Part shown: in pieces, positions 19,543 through 28,226 of the stretch
How positions within the stretch are numbered: position 1 is the first letter of the stretch
How the letters are laid out: the number at the start of each line of letters is the position of its first letter
Assembly (NCBI GenBank): GCA_015066665.1
Contig: SVNX01000005.1
Location: 31,623 to 95,622 of the forward strand
Direction of reading: 5' to 3'
DNA: 64,000 nt
From: Ruminococcus sp.
Lineage (GTDB): Bacteria; Bacillota; Clostridia; Oscillospirales; Ruminococcaceae
The notes under the pieces: generated by a model
The model's database searches: none
Told to the model about the DNA's origin: nothing
What the model saw: the letters and a program-made list of their open reading frames with translations, nothing else
Position numbers and translations under genes: made by a program

Positions 19543-19571
19543 ATTATACTATATTCGCAGGACGTTGTCAA
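19543..19571 (-). promoter_or_regulatory. Promoter for tandem-GT2 / PPT::MenD-like / SDR unit
   Basis: Minus strand TTGACA-17 nt-TATAAT. Confidence 0.75.
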
Positions 19572-19708
19572 GGCTATTTTTAGGCTAATCAGGGCGCCAA
19601 AACGGCCAGAAAATTGTGCAAAACGTCACTTTTGGGATTGGAGGAAGAAGCTTTCTTGAATATTACATATAGTATATCACGGGAGCGTTCCGGAGTTCTG
19701 CAAACAGA

Positions 19709-19736
19709 AAATCCCCTGTCAATCTGACAGGGGATT
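19709..19736 (-). terminator. Terminator after glf (minus)
   Basis: AATCCCCTGTCA-gat-TGACAGGGGATTTTC on the minus strand. Confidence 0.75.
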
Positions 19737-19742
19737 GGAATC

Positions 19743-20900
19743 TTACTCGCCAAACTCAGTCTTCACCGCATCAAGTGCTGCCATGATGCAGTCGTCCATA
19801 TCGTAGTACTTGTACAGACCCAGACGGCCGCCGAAGATGACATTCTCTTCTGCGTCGGCCAGTGCCTTGTACTCGGCATAGAGCGCAGTGTTCTTCTCGT
19901 CGTTAACGGGATAGTAGGGATCCATGCCTTCCTTCCACTCAGTGGAGAACTCCTTGGAGATCACGGTCTTTGCTGTGTCGGCATAGCTTTCGATCTCGAA
20001 GAACTTGTGCTCGATGATTCTTGTCCAGGGACGGTCGTGGGATGTGTAGTTCACAACAGCATTGCCCTGGTAGTTGTCGGTGTCGTGCACCTCATTCTCG
20101 AAGTATACGGTTCTCCAGTTGAGACGGCCGAGCTTGTAATCGAAGAATGCGTCAACCTGACCGGTGTAGACGGTCTTGCCGAAGGTGATGTCAGTGGACT
20201 TCACGAAATCGAAGTAATCTGTTTCGAGCAGTACGTCGATCTTTTCATCTGCGAGCATCTTCTCAACGATCTGTGTATAGCCGCCGATCGGAATGCCCTG
20301 GTAGCGGTCGTTAAAGTAGTTGTTATCAAAACGGAAACGGAAGGGCAGACGCTGGATGGTGCTGGCGGGCAGATCCTTGCAGTCACGCTGCCACTGCTTC
20401 TCGGTGTATTCCTTAACGAGCTTTGTGAACACGGTCTTGCTCAGACGCATGCCCTGCTCCTCGAGGTTCTTGGGCTCACCTGTGATGCCGCACTCGTCGA
20501 TCTCCTTCTGGATGGCAGCCTTTGCCTCGGCCGGTGTCTTGGTGCCGAAGAGCTGGTAGAAGGTGTTCATGTTGAAGGGCAGGTTGTACATCTCATCCGC
20601 ATCAGTCTCGGGATTGTGATAGATGGCCACGGGGGCGTTGATGTAGTTGTTGAACTCACAGAACTGGTTCACATAATCCCAGATCTTCTTGTCATGGGTG
20701 TGGAAAATGTGCGCACCATAGACATGCAGGCTGATGCCCTCCAGACCCTCTTCGGTCAGCTTCTCGGTGTAGATGTTGCCGGCCACATTGGGACGCTTGT
20801 CGATGACGAGACATGTCTTGCCTCTCTTGGCAGCCTCGTAGGCGAAGGTTGCACCGAACAGACCGGTGCCGACGATCAGATAATCATAGCTTGTTCTCAT
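19743..20900 (-). CDS. glf: UDP-galactopyranose mutase
   Basis: YDYLIVGTGLFGATFAYEAAKRGKTCLVIDKRPNVAGNIY...GISLHVYGAHIFHTHDKKIWDYVNQF; WRTVYFE. Confidence 0.97.
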   Translation of the reverse strand: MRTSYDYLIVGTGLFGATFAYEAAKRGKTCLVIDKRPNVAGNIYTEKLTEEGLEGISLHVYGAHIFHTHDKKIWDYVNQFCEFNNYINAPVAIYHNPETDADEMYNLPFNMNTFYQLFGTKTPAEAKAAIQKEIDECGITGEPKNLEEQGMRLSKTVFTKLVKEYTEKQWQRDCKDLPASTIQRLPFRFRFDNNYFNDRYQGIPIGGYTQIVEKMLADEKIDVLLETDYFDFVKSTDITFGKTVYTGQVDAFFDYKLGRLNWRTVYFENEVHDTDNYQGNAVVNYTSHDRPWTRIIEHKFFEIESYADTAKTVISKEFSTEWKEGMDPYYPVNDEKNTALYAEYKALADAEENVIFGGRLGLYKYYDMDDCIMAALDAVKTEFGE

Positions 20901-20946
20901 GTTTCAAATTCCTTTCTCTTAAGTATATTGCATTGATGGGAGTCCA

Positions 20947-22752
20947 TCAGTGAATGTCCAGATAGGTTTTCCAGAAGGACAGCGTCCGGAGCTTCGGGCT
21001 GTTTTCCGCATAGTCCTGAATCACGCTGTCGTAGTCCTTGTCGATGCGTTCCTCCAGTGCCTTGAGTCTGGCAAGGCAGGCCTTGGCTTCTTCGGGATCA
21101 CGGCGGGTTACAAAGGCCTTGCCGCTCTGCGCATCGTAATTGAGCACAGTCTCCGTACGGTAGACGGAAATCTGCTTGGCACCTTCCATGGGAATGATGG
21201 CAAGCTCATGCACGGGGGAGAGCCAGGTACCGTTGAGTGTCCGGTTGGCAAGTGCACGGTGGAAGAGATCCGAAGGCTGCTCGGCCTCAAGTGTTTTTTC
21301 ATAGAGTGCCTGATCGAAAGGCACATCCAGTTCCCCGACGGGACGCGGCTGGTAGCCGTTCTGCATGACCCATTGGTGCAGTGCTTCACCGTCCTGCTTG
21401 AGGAGCCAGTTGACACCGGACAGGAAATCCTCAGCGCCCTTCATAAGGAGCGCAGCGGTGCGATAGCGATACAAACGCAGCTCGTAGCGGACATAACCGC
21501 CCAGGAGGGCTTTATATTCGGCAAGCGGCATGGAAATGCCGTGTGCGGCATTCAGGATCATGCGATTTCGCAGGATATAATAGCTTGCAGCGGAAGAATA
21601 CTTGTTTTCAAACGGCTCATGCCAGACGCAGATGCCGTTGAGCAGAATCAGGTGCTCCATATTCCGCAGGCCGTATTCCACATCATCGCCGCGGAAGAAG
21701 AAGGGCATGGGGAGATTGTCATTCTCCGGAAGTGCGGCCGGAAATGCACAGTACCACCAGGCGTTGTAATCCGGCTTGGATTCAGTTTCGTTGCGCAGGC
21801 AGCACATCAGGTCACGCATGTCAAAGCCCTTGTTTCCGGAGATCAGATCGCCCTGATTCCAGAAAGCACCGGATTCCACCTGCACATAGCGGTCATCCAG
21901 ACGCAGCATAGCACCGCCGATGAAGGCACTGCGGTAGAAGTCCTTTGCATAGGCAAGCAGGGCACAGGTGCGGAAGAGTGCTTCGGGTTCAAAGACAATG
22001 TCATCATCCGAGATCAGAATATGCGTAATGCCAAGGCTTTCACGGACTTTTCCGATTTCGATCATACCGCGTGCGAATCCGCCGGAGCCGCCGACATTCT
22101 TGTTGCGGAACAGATGGATGTGCTCACTCTTGACAGCGTCTTCCTCGAGGGAGCCGGCATTGTCGATCACGAAGATCTCGAGCTTATCGTGCAGCCATGC
22201 GTCCGGATCTTCCAGAAAATGCCGCTTGAGGAGCGAGAGATTGTTCAGAACGAAGGCCTCTCTGCGGAAGGTGCAGATATTGAGGGCGATGCGCGGTGAC
22301 CGCAGGGGCACAGCATCGGTTGTATAGCTGCCGCCGTAGAATATGGTCGGTTCCGTTGTTTCCAGTGCAAAGCAGTACATGCCTGCTGTCTGCGCTTCGG
22401 GAAACGCAGCGGAAAACGCAGCGGGTTCATCGGCATCCGTGCGGCAGAGAAGAGTCTCATGGGAGAGACTGGTAATGCTGTCGCCGTTCAGCACACGGGA
22501 CATCAGCACAAGACGTGCCGCACCGCAGAGCCGTACATTCAGCGTGACAGCACCGATTTCTGTGTATTTTTTCCATTTCTCAATGGACAGCCCATTGAAG
22601 TAGGTGTCGAACAGAATCGTTGTGTTGGCCGGAATGCAAAGGCCGCCGTCATCGGCTGTACAGAGAGCCGTCCCTTCCGGACAGCGGTAATACATCGCCT
22701 CCTCCATGCAGGTGTCTGGCGATGGCAGAAGAAGATTCTGAATTGTCGGCAT
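20947..22752 (-). CDS. GlfT2-like galactofuranosyltransferase
   Basis: ALNICTFRREAFVLNNL...NVGGSGGFARGMIEI...HILISDDDIVFEPEA...MPFFFRGDDVEYGLR...CVWHEPFENKYSS; N-terminal beta-rich module. RBS AAAGGAGGG supports start 22752. Confidence 0.85.
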   Translation of the reverse strand: MPTIQNLLLPSPDTCMEEAMYYRCPEGTALCTADDGGLCIPANTTILFDTYFNGLSIEKWKKYTEIGAVTLNVRLCGAARLVLMSRVLNGDSITSLSHETLLCRTDADEPAAFSAAFPEAQTAGMYCFALETTEPTIFYGGSYTTDAVPLRSPRIALNICTFRREAFVLNNLSLLKRHFLEDPDAWLHDKLEIFVIDNAGSLEEDAVKSEHIHLFRNKNVGGSGGFARGMIEIGKVRESLGITHILISDDDIVFEPEALFRTCALLAYAKDFYRSAFIGGAMLRLDDRYVQVESGAFWNQGDLISGNKGFDMRDLMCCLRNETESKPDYNAWWYCAFPAALPENDNLPMPFFFRGDDVEYGLRNMEHLILLNGICVWHEPFENKYSSAASYYILRNRMILNAAHGISMPLAEYKALLGGYVRYELRLYRYRTAALLMKGAEDFLSGVNWLLKQDGEALHQWVMQNGYQPRPVGELDVPFDQALYEKTLEAEQPSDLFHRALANRTLNGTWLSPVHELAIIPMEGAKQISVYRTETVLNYDAQSGKAFVTRRDPEEAKACLARLKALEERIDKDYDSVIQDYAENSPKLRTLSFWKTYLDIH

Positions 22753-22780
22753 AGCATCCCTCCTTTTGCTCATTATTTCT

Positions 22781-22809
22781 ATTATACCATATCCATTCCG
22801 GAAATGCAA
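22781..22809 (-). promoter_or_regulatory. Promoter for GlfT2-like / glf unit
   Basis: Minus strand TTGCAT-17 nt-TATAAT. Confidence 0.65.
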
Positions 22810-22843
22810 GGTTCATTGCGGAAGTTTATGCATCGTTCATGAA

Positions 22844-22871
22844 AAAAGAATGCCGCCCGCAGGCGGCATTC
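22844..22871 (-). terminator. Terminator after ABC ATPase (minus)
   Basis: GAATGCCGCC-tgcg-GGCGGCATTC followed by TTTTTT on the minus strand. Confidence 0.85.
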
Positions 22872-22886
22872 ATGCAATGTGAGATT

Positions 22887-24032
22887 TTACTTCTTTTCAG
22901 TCTTTTCAGAGGACTTGACTGCCTCCTTCTTGGAAGCGGGGGTCTCCTTCTTGGGTTCTTCCTTCTTGGGAGCAGGAGTCTCCTTCTTGGGCTCTTCCTT
23001 CTTGGGAGCGGGAGTCTCCTTCTTGGGCTCTTCCTTCTTGGGAGCGGGGGTCTCCTTCTTGGGTTCTTCCTTTTTGGGAGCAGGAGTCTCCTTCTTGGGT
23101 TCTTCCTTTTTGGGAGCAGGAGTCTCCTTCTTGGGTTCTTCCTTCTTGGGAGCAGGTGTCTCCTTCTTGGGTTCTTCCTTCTTGGGAGCGGGAGCCGCCG
23201 GTGCAGCAGGAGCTGCAGGTTTTGCGGGAGCAGCAGGAGCTGCAGGGGCCGCCGCAGCCTTGGCGATCAGTTCTTCGATCGCTTCCTTTTCAGGTAAGAT
23301 GGCATCCTTCAGGAATTTTTCATACAGAGGCAGGATCACGGAAGTCGGGCCAAAGGCAATCTGTTCGCCCTTATGCAGCCAGAGCACTTTGTTGCAGAGA
23401 CGTCTGACCTGCGGAGTGGAATGGGAGACAAACAGTGTTGTGGCACCGCCCTTGATGATTTCAAACATCTTCTTCTCGCTCTTGGCACGGAATGCACCAT
23501 CGCCGACAGAGAGCACCTCATCGAGGATGAGGATATCGGGATTCACAAAGCAGGCAATGGAAAATGCCAGACGGGATTTCATACCGGAGGAGAGCTGCTT
23601 GTATTTACGCATCTCATACTCCTTAAGTTCAGCGAAATCGAGGATTTCCTCGCATTTTTCGATCATGAAGGGCTTGGTATAGCCCAGAAGTGCGCCGCGC
23701 AGGAAGATGTTCTCACGCAGTGTAAGATCCGGGTCGAAGCCCGTGCCGAGTTCCAGCAGAGCGGAGATCTTGCCGTCCATGCGGTAGGTACCCTTGGAGG
23801 GACGCATGATGCCGCTGATGGTTTTCAGCAGTGTGGATTTGCCGGCGCCGTTTGTGCCGATGATACCGAGGAAATCGCCCTCTTCAAGGGAGAAGCTGAC
23901 ATGGTTGACCGCCCAGAATTCCTCGACCTTGAAGTCACGCTTGAGCTTTCGCACGACAAAATCCTTCAGACCGATATCACGGAAATCGCCGACAATATAT
24001 CGAATAGAAATATCTTTTACATCTACAATCAT
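22887..24032 (-). CDS. Polysaccharide ABC transporter ATP-binding protein (Wzt/TagH-like) with C-terminal Pro/Lys/Glu repeat tail
   Basis: Walker A GTNGAGKSTLLKTISG, signature QLSSGMKSRLAFSIA, Walker B ILILDEVLSVGD; tail of APKKEEPKKETP repeats. Confidence 0.92.
   Translation of the reverse strand: MIVDVKDISIRYIVGDFRDIGLKDFVVRKLKRDFKVEEFWAVNHVSFSLEEGDFLGIIGTNGAGKSTLLKTISGIMRPSKGTYRMDGKISALLELGTGFDPDLTLRENIFLRGALLGYTKPFMIEKCEEILDFAELKEYEMRKYKQLSSGMKSRLAFSIACFVNPDILILDEVLSVGDGAFRAKSEKKMFEIIKGGATTLFVSHSTPQVRRLCNKVLWLHKGEQIAFGPTSVILPLYEKFLKDAILPEKEAIEELIAKAAAAPAAPAAPAKPAAPAAPAAPAPKKEEPKKETPAPKKEEPKKETPAPKKEEPKKETPAPKKEEPKKETPAPKKEEPKKETPAPKKEEPKKETPAPKKEEPKKETPASKKEAVKSSEKTEKK
22943..23195 (-). 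repeat. Seven tandem 36-bp coding repeats (APKKEEPKKETP)n
   Basis: Seven near-identical 36-bp units at the 3' end of the ATPase gene, differing by a few synonymous changes. Confidence 0.9.
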
Positions 24033-24058
24033 GATTTCTCCTTATCAAAGCCGGGATT

Positions 24059-24829
24059 TTAGAAATAGAATACGAACTTGTAATTATTCACCTTGTATAC
24101 GATCATGCCGATGACCAGCATCAGAAGGGCATAACCGGCACAGAGCAGGTGAAGCGTCAGATCCGGAACAACGCCGTTGATCGTCACAATACGAACATAG
24201 CTGATATAGTCATAGATAGGGTTGATCATCAGGATTTTCTGTACATGCTCCGGCAGCGCATCCACGGTGTAGAAGATGGCGGAAACATAGTACAGAAGCT
24301 GAGTGAAGATCGAGTAGATATACTGGATATCACGGAAGAATACAAACAGTGCGGACAGGATCAGCCCGACGCCGATGTTGAAGACAATCAGACACAGCAC
24401 CGGATACACAATTAGCAGCATCGTCGGAGTAAATGTGATGTGGTCGATATAGGCAAACACAAGGAAAATGACAAATGTGATGCCGAAATTGATCAGGCAC
24501 GAGACGTTTTTGGACAGCAGGAAAATATATTTCGGTACATTGACCTTGGAGATGATGCCGCCGTTGGCCACGAGCGAAAACATGCCGTTATTGGTGGATT
24601 CAGCGAAGAAGCTGTTGACCATGATACCAATGAACAGATATGTGGTATAATGCTCGCCTCTGCCGAAGAAGTTTTCAAAGACAAACTTCAATATGATGAA
24701 CGAACAGATCGGGGAGAGGGCACTCCACACCATGCCGAGTACGGTTCGTTTATATTTCTGCTTGAAGTCACGCTTGACAAGCTCACTGAACAGGAATTTA
24801 TATCGGTTGACTTTTTCCAGTATTTTCAT
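24059..24829 (-). CDS. Polysaccharide ABC transporter permease (Wzm/TagG-like)
   Basis: LFSELVKRDFKQKYKRTVLGMVWSALSPICSFIILKFVFENFF; six hydrophobic segments; next to cognate ATPase. RBS AAAGGCGG favours ATG 24829. Confidence 0.9.
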   Translation of the reverse strand: MKILEKVNRYKFLFSELVKRDFKQKYKRTVLGMVWSALSPICSFIILKFVFENFFGRGEHYTTYLFIGIMVNSFFAESTNNGMFSLVANGGIISKVNVPKYIFLLSKNVSCLINFGITFVIFLVFAYIDHITFTPTMLLIVYPVLCLIVFNIGVGLILSALFVFFRDIQYIYSIFTQLLYYVSAIFYTVDALPEHVQKILMINPIYDYISYVRIVTINGVVPDLTLHLLCAGYALLMLVIGMIVYKVNNYKFVFYF

Positions 24830-24931
24830 TTGCAACATCCGCCTTTCTCTCTTTATTTGCACTTTAAGTGCAGGCATTGCTTCCTATTTTCAGAAGCGCA
24901 GTTGAATTTGCAGGCTTAATATACTCACTCC

Positions 24932-24960
24932 ATTATAGCAATCCGATCCTTCTTTGTCAA
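24932..24960 (-). promoter_or_regulatory. Promoter for ABC permease/ATPase unit
   Basis: Minus strand TTGACA-17 nt-TATAAT. Confidence 0.8.
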
Positions 24961-24999
24961 GCCCTGAATTTTGGCTTTTTCTCGGATGAAATGAAAGCA

Positions 25000-26745
25000 T
25001 CAGCGGGTATCCGTTGTACAGGCATTGCGCTTTCCCCAGAACTGCTCTCCCTTGAGATAGACCCGCTTGAGGCGGTAGGAACGCTTGACGAGGGGATAGC
25101 GGCACAGCAGCAGAAATCCGGTCAGGACACTGCGCCAGAACAGACACCATACCCGGAGTCTGCGCAGCTTGGTGGTGTAGTGTGTGCCGGAATGCGGGTT
25201 GATGTGAATCAGGCTCTTGGCACGATAGGCATCCGCCGTCACAGCGTGCTGCATATCCACAGCCACATTGGCACGCAGACTCGGCAGCAGCAGCCCGTTC
25301 ATTGTGAGCATGCGCATCCAGCGGGGAACAAGAATCTGTTCCGTGGATACACCGCGCTTGTCGGACGGCGTCTGTACCGGTACATGGGACATGATCTTCT
25401 TGTGGTGGGCAGCCGGATCCGTTTTGCGCAGAAACTTGGCACCCTTCATGAAATCACGGTAGGCCCGCAGGGTCAGTGCAGCGCTGTCATAACGCTGGAG
25501 CACCGCATTGCGCATGACGGCCGCAAACATGCGGCGGACACGGCGGAAAGCTCCCTTGTCCCGTCCGTGCAGTGCACAGGTGATCAGGGTATTGCGGGTG
25601 ATATAGTAATCCAATGCGGGATTGTACTTCTTTTCGAAGGATTCGTGTGCAACGCAGACACCCGGCAGGCAGACGGTCTTCTGCCCGAGACGCAGGGCAT
25701 ACTCCACATCATCCATCTTGATGAAGAAGGGCATGGGGAGACCGGCCTTGCGGATGCAGGGCACGGACATGCAGCAGCACCACCAGGACTGATAGTCGGC
25801 CTCCTGCGGCGAAGCGGCATTCTGAATGCACACGGAACGTGTACGGAGATCCAGCCCCATCTGCAGTCCCTGCAATGTGCCGTCTTCAAGAAAACGTGCG
25901 CCGGCTTCAAACTGCTTCCACGGTTCATCGAGGAAACACATGGCACCGCCAACGGTGACATGCTGATGCGCTTCCGTGCAGTGGCTGAGGAAGAAGATCA
26001 TTCGCTCGAGGATCTCGGGGCGGAAAGTGATGTCATCATCCATCAGAAGCAGATGCGTATAGGCATCACGGCAGCGCAGCACCTCCTGCATGGTTCTCGC
26101 AAAACCGCCGGAACCACCGTTGTTGGGGTTCTGGCAGACGGTCATGTGCGGCGTATTCTCAAGCAAGCCGCCGAGCGTGCCGCCGTTGTCGGCGATGAAG
26201 AGATGATGGTGCACGTCGGTATAGGAGGAAAACAGCGCTGTAATCCGCTCTGCATTCTGTGTTACAAATGCTTCACGGCGATAAGTACAGATGCCCATTG
26301 CAAGTGCAATGGTGCGCTGCACGGGTTCTTCGAATGTCAGATGTGCTTTCTGCAGTATGCAGTCCGATGCCGCAGTACAGCCCCAGAACAGCACGGCTGT
26401 CCCTTCCGGAAGGGGCGCTTCCGGTCGGAGCTGAACGGCAGCGGGGGCATCCGCATCGAATTCCTGCTGCACCTGTGCGGTGATTTCTCCGGCTGCATCG
26501 AGGGCGGTCAGCGTCACTGCGCCTCGTCCCTGCAGTGTCACTGAAAGAACGGGCGACCGGCATACGGTATAATCCCTGTAGACCGCATAGGGAAAGAGAT
26601 TGTAATAGCCATCAAAGGAAATCTGCATTCCGGATGGAAGATGCAGGCCATTTTCGGATGCTGCGGTGTTATGCTGTGCATCAGTATGCCAGTAAAGATC
26701 TGCGCATTCTTCCTGCATGGGAAGAAGCATGGAATCAAAGTACAA
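25000..26745 (-). CDS. GlfT2-like galactofuranosyltransferase (second paralogue)
   Basis: MGICTYRREAFVTQN...NPNNGGSGGFARTMQEVL...HLLLMDDDITFRPEI...MPFFIKMDDVEYALR...CVAHESFEKKYNPALDYYITRN. The ORF-track start (26847) lies inside the promoter -35, so the start is probably TTG 26745 or ATG 26730. Confidence 0.8.
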   Translation of the reverse strand: MYFDSMLLPMQEECADLYWHTDAQHNTAASENGLHLPSGMQISFDGYYNLFPYAVYRDYTVCRSPVLSVTLQGRGAVTLTALDAAGEITAQVQQEFDADAPAAVQLRPEAPLPEGTAVLFWGCTAASDCILQKAHLTFEEPVQRTIALAMGICTYRREAFVTQNAERITALFSSYTDVHHHLFIADNGGTLGGLLENTPHMTVCQNPNNGGSGGFARTMQEVLRCRDAYTHLLLMDDDITFRPEILERMIFFLSHCTEAHQHVTVGGAMCFLDEPWKQFEAGARFLEDGTLQGLQMGLDLRTRSVCIQNAASPQEADYQSWWCCCMSVPCIRKAGLPMPFFIKMDDVEYALRLGQKTVCLPGVCVAHESFEKKYNPALDYYITRNTLITCALHGRDKGAFRRVRRMFAAVMRNAVLQRYDSAALTLRAYRDFMKGAKFLRKTDPAAHHKKIMSHVPVQTPSDKRGVSTEQILVPRWMRMLTMNGLLLPSLRANVAVDMQHAVTADAYRAKSLIHINPHSGTHYTTKLRRLRVWCLFWRSVLTGFLLLCRYPLVKRSYRLKRVYLKGEQFWGKRNACTTDTR

Positions 26746-26818
26746 ATCACTCACCGCCGTTTCGTCAAATGACTGCAGAAACCACGCAAACAGCGTATAT
26801 CTGCAATATCCTATTGAA

Positions 26819-26847
26819 ATCATAGCATAAAACCCGTGCGGTGTCAA
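26819..26847 (-). promoter_or_regulatory. Promoter of second GlfT2-like gene
   Basis: Minus strand TTGACA-17 nt-TATGAT. Confidence 0.75.
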
Positions 26848-27027
26848 GTTTTACGCAGAAACCTTGACATACTACCTAAATCCTTGACAATGCGGCGATG
26901 GGTTTTCATACAATGTGAGCAGACAGGCATTTTGCAGACGCAGCAATGCATATTATATAATGAATAACCCGAATCGGAGGGGGAAACCATGAAAAAGTAC
27001 AGAATTTCCGTTTTTTTCAAAAAACCC

Positions 27028-27056
27028 TTGCAGTTTTGAAAAAAATATGATACAAT
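27028..27056 (+). promoter_or_regulatory. Promoter of ddl-murI-argS unit
   Basis: TTGCAG-17 nt-TACAAT. Confidence 0.6.
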
Positions 27057-27135
27057 AAGGAGAAAGTACCTTTCGGACAATGCTTCCATCGAAGCATCCG
27101 GGCGGCGAGATAGTAGCAAAAAGGAGATACGTCTT

Positions 27136-28212
27136 ATGTCAAAGATCAGAGTAGCAGTTTTGTTCGGCGGCGCTTCCAGTGAGCACGATATTTCACTGAA
27201 ATCCGCTACACACATCATCGACTGTATCCCGCGGGATAAGTACGAAGTCGTTTGCGTCGGCATCACCAAGAAGGGCAGATGGCTCTATTATCCGGGCGAT
27301 ACCACGGCAATCGCTTCCGGTGCGTGGGAACACGACTCCGACTGCACATCCGCCATTCTGTCCCCCGACCCCATTCACAAGGGTCTGATCACAATCGAAA
27401 ACGGCGAAGCTTCCATCAAGAAGATCGATGTGGTTTTCCCCGTGCTCCACGGTAAGAACGGCGAGGACGGCACCATCCAGGGTCTGCTGGATCTGGCACG
27501 CATCCCCTATGTCGGCTGCGGCCTGCTGGCTTCCGCTGCCTGCATGGATAAGGCTGCCACCCACACCATGCTTGACTACAACGGCATCCGTACCGCAAAG
27601 TGGCGCATGATCGTGCACCGTGAGATCAACCGCATGGAGCAGCGCTGCCGTGAGATCGGCGAGGAGCTGGGCTATCCGCTCTTTGTCAAGCCCGCCAATG
27701 CCGGTTCCTCCATCGGTGTCAACAAGGCCGATGATCTTGAGGAGCTGATCGAGGCAGTCAAGATCGCCTTCTCCCATGACAATAAGGTCATCATCGAGGA
27801 ATGCATCGTCGGCAGAGAGCTGGAGGTGGCTGTATTCGGCTATGATTCTCCGTTTGCTTCCTTCGTCGGCGAGATCGAATCCTGCAAGACCTTCTATGAT
27901 TATGATGCCAAGTACATCCTGAGCGGCTCGAACCTCATCATCCCCGCGCAGATTCCTGATGAAAAGGGCAGAGAGATTCAGCAGACCGCTGTGAAGGCCT
28001 ATCAGGCACTCGGCTGCAAGGGCCTGTCCCGTGTAGACTTCTTCCTGCAGGAGGACGGCACTGTGATCCTCAATGAAATCAATACCATGCCGGGCTTCAC
28101 TTCTATCAGCATGTATCCCAAGCTCATGGAAGATCTGGGCATGAGCCCCACTTATCTTGTAGAAAAACTGATTGAGCAGGCGATCGACAACGCAGACCGC
28201 ACCTATTTATAA
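27136..28212 (+). CDS. ddl: D-alanine--D-alanine ligase
   Basis: VAVLFGGASSEHDISLKSA; FPVLHGKNGEDGTIQGLLDLARIPYVGCG; LNEINTMPGFTSISMYPKL. Confidence 0.96.
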   Translation: MSKIRVAVLFGGASSEHDISLKSATHIIDCIPRDKYEVVCVGITKKGRWLYYPGDTTAIASGAWEHDSDCTSAILSPDPIHKGLITIENGEASIKKIDVVFPVLHGKNGEDGTIQGLLDLARIPYVGCGLLASAACMDKAATHTMLDYNGIRTAKWRMIVHREINRMEQRCREIGEELGYPLFVKPANAGSSIGVNKADDLEELIEAVKIAFSHDNKVIIEECIVGRELEVAVFGYDSPFASFVGEIESCKTFYDYDAKYILSGSNLIIPAQIPDEKGREIQQTAVKAYQALGCKGLSRVDFFLQEDGTVILNEINTMPGFTSISMYPKLMEDLGMSPTYLVEKLIEQAIDNADRTYL

Positions 28213-28226
28213 TCAGGAGGCGGACT

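Noticed and set aside
15811-19659. 1282-aa plus-strand ORF
   Set aside because: Antisense to the PPT::ThDP and tandem-GT2 genes, which have clear conserved motifs, RBS and promoter. The long antisense frame results from codon bias.
22943-23195. CRISPR-like array
   Set aside because: Repeats are contiguous 36-bp coding units without unique spacers, in frame with the ATPase.
22839-23682. Leu/Gly/Ser repeat ORFs on the plus strand (152 aa and 267 aa)
   Set aside because: Antisense frames of the APKKEEPKKETP repeat in the ABC ATPase gene.
26745-26847. ORF-track start of the second GlfT2-like protein
   Set aside because: The TTG at 26847 is the -35 hexamer of a TTGACA-17-TATGAT promoter, so the true start must be further in (about 26745 or 26730).
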